A DNA stretch of 64,000 nt from Deltaproteobacteria bacterium (lineage in GTDB: Bacteria > Myxococcota_C > UBA6777). The notes beneath the pieces are model-generated. The model was not told where the DNA came from, made no database searches, and worked only from the letters and a program-made list of their open reading frames with translations. Shown piece by piece: positions 63,001 to 64,000 of the stretch. Within the stretch, counting starts at the first letter, position 1. Every line of letters begins with the position of its first letter. The DNA lies in assembly GCA_006226375.1 (NCBI GenBank), contig SBHC01000071.1:35919-99918 (forward strand), in the 5' to 3' direction. The position numbers were made by a program, and so were the translations under genes.

Positions 63001-63156
63001 CTTGCACACACGCTTGACACAACGTTGACCGTCAATGCAGTCGTTGTTGGTTTGGCAAGTGGCGGGGCCTTCCGATTTGGAACAACCCGTCCCCCAGATC
63101 GTGGTGCTTACCGCAAGAACACAGAGAAAACACAAACGTACACATACACGTACCAT
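60058..63156 (-). CDS. PKD/IPT-TIG repeat lipoprotein
   Basis: A 1032-residue surface protein. A lipoprotein-type signal ends in GTGC (Cys25), followed by a short Cys-rich motif (CQTNNDCIDGQRCVKRVC). Two PKD-like domains (about 45-245; LDGSGSKDPNGESLTYTW and LDGSGSSDPNGDTLTYKW) lead to about eight IPT/TIG-like repeats (LDPNEGSVDTTHDVLLKG, VDPPSGLTGAKYTITLTG, LNPPQGTVGTTIPFSVHG, VNPTTGESGKTISSFYIY, LSPTTGDVGTVLSDFRIY and others). Such domains build long extracellular stalks. ATG 63156 is nine bases after GGAG. Its C-terminus is FYLEKP, without a sorting signal. The fifth and sixth TIG units are close duplicates. Confidence 0.92.
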   Translation of the reverse strand: MVRVCVRLCFLCVLAVSTTIWGTGCSKSEGPATCQTNNDCIDGQRCVKRVCKEVETQTDKPIAQIKAPTQVRGLDEIELDGSGSKDPNGESLTYTWTILSKPGDSQAELTKATEALAGLKADKPGNYKVQLVVKNTSGAESDPAEATINVVGDTENSAPIADAGFDAFGGINDTLTLDGSGSSDPNGDTLTYKWSFKSKPDGSQADFSDATIDKPQMTFDKAGKYIIQLVVNDGTLDSDPDSVSIEILDDFNLEPKLTQLDPNEGSVDTTHDVLLKGEGFSQLAKVLVDGTEVPTTQVTIKSQTEIELKLDLQGKSAKNYNISVRNPNKKESAALPFKAIDLPTPTLTSVDPPSGLTGAKYTITLTGTGFVKVSEVLFNLIPLPTTYKSATTLEAKLDLSQTPEGTYNIKVRSPGGRSSQTITFQVQTDGGFPPVLNVLNPPQGTVGTTIPFSVHGTSFAPGAVIIFDGKEIPSLRQSRDTIEADPSLDLTKIPVGKYNVWVRNANGKESSKEVFEVIEKDPPPQLDRILPPTVYLNDVNKLDIYGKFFDPKVKLYIGSQEFSGSAIQYRSTTFFSATIDTKQGNWSAGNVQAYVINPNNKKSQTFTLTFTNKPTEPPPVLVRVNPTTGESGKTISSFYIYADNMCPKGCTTPPTVFITDSNNVDVQAKHNVYTSIKLYTTSSKPYMRGTLNMSSMPAGTYKIQIEQAGTKVKSNTVNFTVKPPPGIAIDRLSPTTGDVGTVLSDFRIYADYFCTASGSSCASLPKIFIKDSNNVDYQAKHNVYKVTSSYVSGSSPYIKGTLDVTKMPLGTYTFQLEHATTKKLSNTKTFRVQKPVPLSLSYVYPYYATSGQSTKCDVNGGPFTSASYVLIGTDKIPLLSGTSTTRRSFNFDTVSKYKTPGLYTMRVCNSATQCSNPFAYTVVSSTATDPFLTSVKGDNYPMYINTTFKLYIYGYRWGNAAQAQFFIDGKELNTTNFKYTTRTCKLASKPTSSSNCIFEGFSTVGLTEGKHTIQYKWNNTTSIVYEFYLEKP

Positions 63157-63445
63157 GACAACCATCTCCTAGAGCATAAACATTGCTCTTGAAGTGAAGA
63201 ACACCAGAACCATAAGTTTGACGAAAGAAAACGAGACGTTTAGGAGGAATGAGAGGTTCGTCGTCGGTCAGGATTCTTCGGGAAAACGTTCCGAAAAACA
63301 AAGTGGAGCTGCAACACCACACCAACCTCTTGGTCGTGAAGCATTTTGCAACGATGTGCCTTATATCACAAACAAACCAAATTCGTCACGGGATTTTTGT
63401 AACGGGCCTGTCACACAAGGAGAAGAGGGGCTTTTCGGGAGGTTC

Positions 63446-64000
63446 TTAGGGGATTTTAACTTTGTCTGCAACCACCTGACCGGTGCGGGGGAGGTTGGAG
63501 TAGTTGTCATAGCGACCACCGTACACTGTGATTCTGTACAAGCCTGGAAATACTTCAACCTGGAAGGTAAAGCCACTTTGCTTGGCGGTTTGGCAGGTGC
63601 CAATCGCTTCAATGGAGTAGCCATATTTCAACTCCGTGAAGAGTATCCGGAAGGTTCGCTCATTTTCAACGCCCTGACGGCTGCAATTGGCCTCCACCTG
63701 TGGGTTGTTACGATTGAGCGTGATCTTGCCAGACACTGTAATGGTTTGAACGTCAAGCAATACATTCGCCTCGTCCTTTTTGAAGTCCCGATTGTCGAGA
63801 ACAACCTGACCGGTACGAGGAAGGTTGGAATAGTTGTCATAGCGGCCACCATAGACCGTAACTTTGTAGGTGCCTGGAAAGAGGGTGGCGCTGTAAACAA
63901 AGCCGCTCTGCTTGGCGGTTTGGCAAGTCCCAATCACTTCAATGGAGTAACCATAGGTTAGCTCTTGGAAGAGAACGCGGAAGGTGCGTTCGTTTTCAAC
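63446..64000 (-). CDS. Tandem-repeat exported protein, partial (5' end beyond right edge)
   Basis: The open frame continues through the right edge, with 184 residues seen to a stop at 63446. It consists of a repeat unit of 110 residues, of which one whole and parts of two more are visible. Each unit holds ENERTFRVLF, YGYSIE, GTCQTAKQSGF, FPGLYRITVYGGRYDNYSNLP and RTGQVV, a beta-sandwich (carboxypeptidase regulatory/transthyretin-like) pattern. The cysteines (one in ANCSRQG, one in GTCQTA) suggest disulfides and export. The complete gene length and its signal lie outside the window. Confidence 0.8.
   Translation of the reverse strand, partial: VENERTFRVLFQELTYGYSIEVIGTCQTAKQSGFVYSATLFPGTYKVTVYGGRYDNYSNLPRTGQVVLDNRDFKKDEANVLLDVQTITVSGKITLNRNNPQVEANCSRQGVENERTFRILFTELKYGYSIEAIGTCQTAKQSGFTFQVEVFPGLYRITVYGGRYDNYSNLPRTGQVVADKVKIP

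Overview
The window looks like chromosomal DNA of a Gram-negative, predatory-type or myxobacteria-like bacterium (Myxococcota / former Deltaproteobacteria; inference). GC content is moderate. The reasons are the gene families: Stig1-like cysteine repeats, MopE-type CxNxxDDDCDGQxDE motifs, PATAN (DUF4388) and Roadblock-like signalling proteins, Ser/Thr kinases with PEGA tails, many lipoproteins, a TonB receptor and several IPT/TIG or WD40 surface proteins. There are no phage genes, transposases, rRNA, tRNA or CRISPR arrays. Both edges cut a gene: a PAS sensor on the left and a repeat protein on the right.

Layout. 1-6.7 kb: a PAS sensor fragment, then a soluble histidine kinase, a Roadblock-like protein, a coiled-coil protein, a REC-PATAN-Roadblock response regulator and a kinase-like/metallophosphoesterase fusion, all on one strand. 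6.8-17.9 kb: housekeeping and accessory enzymes (ABM monooxygenase, VOC/PCP-reductase-like protein, ABC1/UbiB-like kinase, M14 carboxypeptidase, SDR, lipoprotein-type methyltransferase, UPF0489 protein, GNAT) and small exported proteins. 18-24.3 kb: a giant Stig1/MopE lipoprotein and a TonB-dependent receptor. 24.5-28.2 kb: a HAD protein and a PstS-like/histidine kinase/LuxR-type regulator operon. 28.5-33.8 kb: two PlsC-family acyltransferases and a membrane patatin, probably a lipid-remodelling set. 33.9-39.9 kb: an SMP-30-like exported protein, then an ECF sigma factor whose gene overlaps a Ser/Thr kinase gene, followed by TPR/PEGA and MopE-type envelope proteins. 39.9-46 kb: TetR, a Cys-rich Sel1 protein, an S9 peptidase, a NAD(P)-binding protein and a nucleoside hydrolase. 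46.5-52 kb: exported and outer-membrane proteins. 52.3-64 kb: a DUF4062-STAND-WD40 giant, a Stig1-WD40 fusion, a YHYH protein, a PKD/TIG lipoprotein and a partial repeat protein.

Two things stand out most. First, 48555-48911 is a thioredoxin-fold (ArsC/glutaredoxin-like) gene with a good ribosome binding site and an in-frame TGA placed exactly where the first cysteine of a CxxC motif would be. A SECIS-like hairpin follows, so this is very probably a selenoprotein that normal gene callers would truncate. Second, 44872-45034 is a 163-bp foldback element with 22-bp terminal inverted repeats (one mismatch) ending in CTAG. It supplies the stop codon of the nucleoside hydrolase gene and looks like a MITE or a structured repeat. 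Other candidates for new biology are the Roadblock/PATAN signalling operon, the self-contained DUF4062-STAND-WD40 protein, and the overlapping sigma/kinase pair.
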